Source: CAVYHJ01 sp963768165 [NCBI: uncultured bacterium] (GTDB taxonomy: Bacteria > UBP4 > UBA4092). Taken from it: a DNA stretch of 64,000 nucleotides. Shown here piece after piece: positions 62,253-64,000 of this stretch. The notes below the pieces were generated by a model. The model saw only the letters and a program-made list of their open reading frames with translations. It searched no databases and was not told where the DNA came from. The number at the start of each line of letters is the position of its first letter. Within the stretch, counting starts at the first letter, position 1. The DNA is taken from assembly GCA_963768165.1 (NCBI GenBank), contig CAVYHJ010000002.1, positions 1,054,001 to 1,118,000 on the forward strand. Reading direction: 5' to 3'. The position numbers and the translations under genes are program-made.

Positions 62253-62977
62253 CAAGTCGTAAATACAGTAACATTTTGTCTACGCAGCAGCATGGGATGG
62301 TGCCGAAGCGGGGATTCGTTTAAGAATCCATTGCCCCTGCAGAACTAGTGTCAGTGCTGATAAATAAGGTTATCAAAACGAAGAAAAATGTATCAAAATG
62401 TGAGTTTCCTGTACAGGAATTATATCCCGGTTGGAGGAATTTTCTGACCAGGATTCTTTTTTAAAAACACAATCCTCGATCATTCCGATAGCTCAACTGG
62501 ACACCTTTCAACGACCAGCAAGGTTTCAATATAAGCCTAGATATCCTATCTCATACTTCAGTATCATTACTTAAAATAGTCCAAATCATATTCAAAAGTC
62601 TGTAATGCCATATAAATGACGCACAAAATTTATCTGTAGGACGTATAAATCAACTATCCTATATGATTCCATACTGAATTTTGTTAGTTTTATAATCCAT
62701 AACATGGACAAGAACTTCGGAGTAAGATTGCACCGAACCCATGAATGCCATCGAGTTTCTCTTCAGTGTCATTCGACTATACATCAATGCTGCTTCAAGA
62801 AGACGAAACAGGCTTCATAGCCCTTCTCCAATCCTTGATAAAAATTATTCGGACAGTTCTGAAACGAAGACCATAAGTATTGATTTTTTTCCTATAGGGT
62901 TATAAAATTGTCCCCATTGTTAACCTGCATTTTTATAAGATTTATATTGACCATTCCATGCAAGTGATGAGTTATTT
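62253..62977. other. 725-bp intergenic region without recognisable features
   Basis: Stop codons are frequent in all six frames, and no repeat, promoter pair or terminator stands out. A small hairpin GGATTC/GAATCC lies at about 62312-62329. The region resembles a decayed sequence. Confidence 0.55.
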
Positions 62978-64000
62978 ATGAATATACGGTTTTCTTATGA
63001 AGACTGGGAACGAATTGTACATGATTGGGATTTATTCCTTGCCGGTGAACTGAAACGACCATTGGTTTGGATCCAGGTTTGGAACCCTCTACACAAACCG
63101 GTTTTGGAAAGAAAAGGATTTCTTCCTCAGTACCCTTCATCCATGAGTCCCAATCAAATTATCGAAATTGAGACAAAGTACCTGAACGGGTTTCATTTTG
63201 TCGGAGATGCTTTCCCAAAATTATTCCTCAATTTCGGTGCTGGTAGTTCTGCCGTCTATTTCGGTTCAAAACCTAACGTTAAAAACGATACCATTTGGTT
63301 TGAACCGATACATAAAGAATTACAGGATATTCACATTGATCTTAACCGCGATAATGATTGGTTCCATAGAATCCAGGCTATTCAACAGGCTGCCTTGGAT
63401 TTATGGAAAGGACAGGTCTTGATTAGCTTGTCCGATATCGGGGGTAATCTCGATATCCTCGCCTCCCTTCGCGGTACTCAGGAATTACTCATGGATTTCC
63501 TGGAATATCCGGAATGCGTGGAGAAATTATCCCGCCAAATTACTTCTGTTTGGCTCGAAATCTATAATGAAGAAGCTGAAAATGTCCTCGGAGTCTGCCG
63601 GGGGACTACACCCTGGGCTTCCGTATTTTCCCCACGTAAAACCTATATGCTTCAAAGCGATATCAGTTATATGATCTCACCTAAAATGTTTGAACAATTT
63701 GTTCTGCCTGACCTGACTACTTGTTGCAATTTCCTCGATGATGGGTTCTATCATCTCGATGGAAAAGGTCAGATCCCTCATCTGGATTTACTCCTTTCAA
63801 TTAATAAACTTAAAGGTGTCCAGTGGATCCCGGGCGATGGGCAACCGGAACCCCAATATTGGCACCATGTCTTATCTAAAATCCGAAATGCGGGAAAATT
63901 ATGTCAACTTTATGTTTCACCTCAAGGCGCACTTCAAATTAAAAACGAATTTGGCGGTGAAGGCTTTATTTTCCATATCGTAACTTGGGAAGAACCTTGG
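62978..64000 (+). CDS. Uroporphyrinogen decarboxylase-family protein (3' end outside window)
   Basis: At least 341 codons open to the right edge, starting MNIRFSYEDWERIVHDWDLFLAGE. Phrases such as LISLSDIGGNLDILASLRGTQELLMDFLEYPE, SDISYMISPKMFEQFVLPDL, FYHLDGKGQIPHLDLLLSI and GVQWIPGDGQP are typical of the URO-D superfamily branch with sugar-metabolism or corrinoid-methyltransferase relatives, not HemE itself. Its real function is unknown. Being alone at the edge, it cannot be placed in an operon. Confidence 0.83.
   Translation, partial: MNIRFSYEDWERIVHDWDLFLAGELKRPLVWIQVWNPLHKPVLERKGFLPQYPSSMSPNQIIEIETKYLNGFHFVGDAFPKLFLNFGAGSSAVYFGSKPNVKNDTIWFEPIHKELQDIHIDLNRDNDWFHRIQAIQQAALDLWKGQVLISLSDIGGNLDILASLRGTQELLMDFLEYPECVEKLSRQITSVWLEIYNEEAENVLGVCRGTTPWASVFSPRKTYMLQSDISYMISPKMFEQFVLPDLTTCCNFLDDGFYHLDGKGQIPHLDLLLSINKLKGVQWIPGDGQPEPQYWHHVLSKIRNAGKLCQLYVSPQGALQIKNEFGGEGFIFHIVTWEEPW

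Noticed and set aside
62290-62345. tRNA-like stretch with GGATTC/GAATCC stem and GCCGAAGCGGGG start
   Set aside because: No D-arm, anticodon or T-loop (GGTTCGA) arrangement can be built; only one short stem fits.

Overview
The window looks like a chromosomal segment of an uncultured, moderately AT-rich bacterium. All genes are bacterial in type (SD-led or coupled, with TTG/GTG/ATG starts), and there is a complete ruvCAB locus. The gene mix is envelope polysaccharide decoration, secreted beta-helix, kelch and glycoside-hydrolase proteins, deoxy-sugar catabolism, GH38 alpha-mannosidase and a URO-D-family protein. That mix is common in candidate-phylum genomes from sediments or digesters, but I cannot assign a phylum from the sequence alone. 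No rRNA, tRNA, CRISPR array, integrase or transposase was recognised.

Layout. 1-2127: sensor histidine kinase cut by the left edge. 2308-4758 (minus): NodU/SxtI-type carbamoyltransferase with its two small membrane partners (SxtK/DUF5989-like and SxtJ-like). 4923-12075 (plus): YfhO-type membrane protein, fused homocysteine methyltransferase/methylenetetrahydrofolate reductase, and an MBOAT/AlgJ acetylation pair. 12076-13020: aldo/keto reductase. 13172-23798 (minus): a very large secreted beta-helix/glycoside-hydrolase gene broken by an in-frame TAG, then three tandem copies (about 2.2 kb each) of [GH C-terminal half + kelch protein gene]. 23799-24535: repeat-rich intergenic DNA. 24536-30177: deoxy-sugar cluster (class II aldolase, LarA-type racemase, rhamnulokinase, L-fucose-isomerase-like enzyme). 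30359-34643: radical SAM protein, secreted esterase, lone HicB-like protein, polytopic membrane protein. 34628-43184: large TPR membrane protein, DUF3137-like/LemA pair, beta-lactamase-fold hydrolase, PQQ sugar dehydrogenase, methyltransferase, cupin and SDR. 43308-44545: two-gene DUF6978-like + DUF1828/DUF1829 unit with its own strong promoter. 44755-47056: ruvCAB. 47058-48306: toxin-antitoxin-like cassette flanked by two copies of the ruvB 3' end. 48484-50109: ankyrin/DUF1566 protein with richer GC. 50387-54590: acyl-CoA synthetase, esterase, methylmalonate-semialdehyde dehydrogenase. 54871-62252: GH38 alpha-mannosidase, lipoprotein, TIM-barrel-like protein, transglutaminase. 62978-64000: URO-D-family protein cut by the right edge.

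The most notable observations are these. (1) A small toxin-antitoxin island sits between two 67-bp copies of the ruvB 3' end, and HepT has acquired the RuvB C-terminal tail in frame. (2) The GH/kelch array is triplicated, mosaic and patchily hypervariable, with a nonsense-interrupted parent gene. (3) Several unrelated dispersed-looking palindromes are present, one of which supplies the stop codons of two convergent genes. (4) The DUF6978/DUF1828-DUF1829 pair may be a compact defence or toxin-antitoxin-like system.
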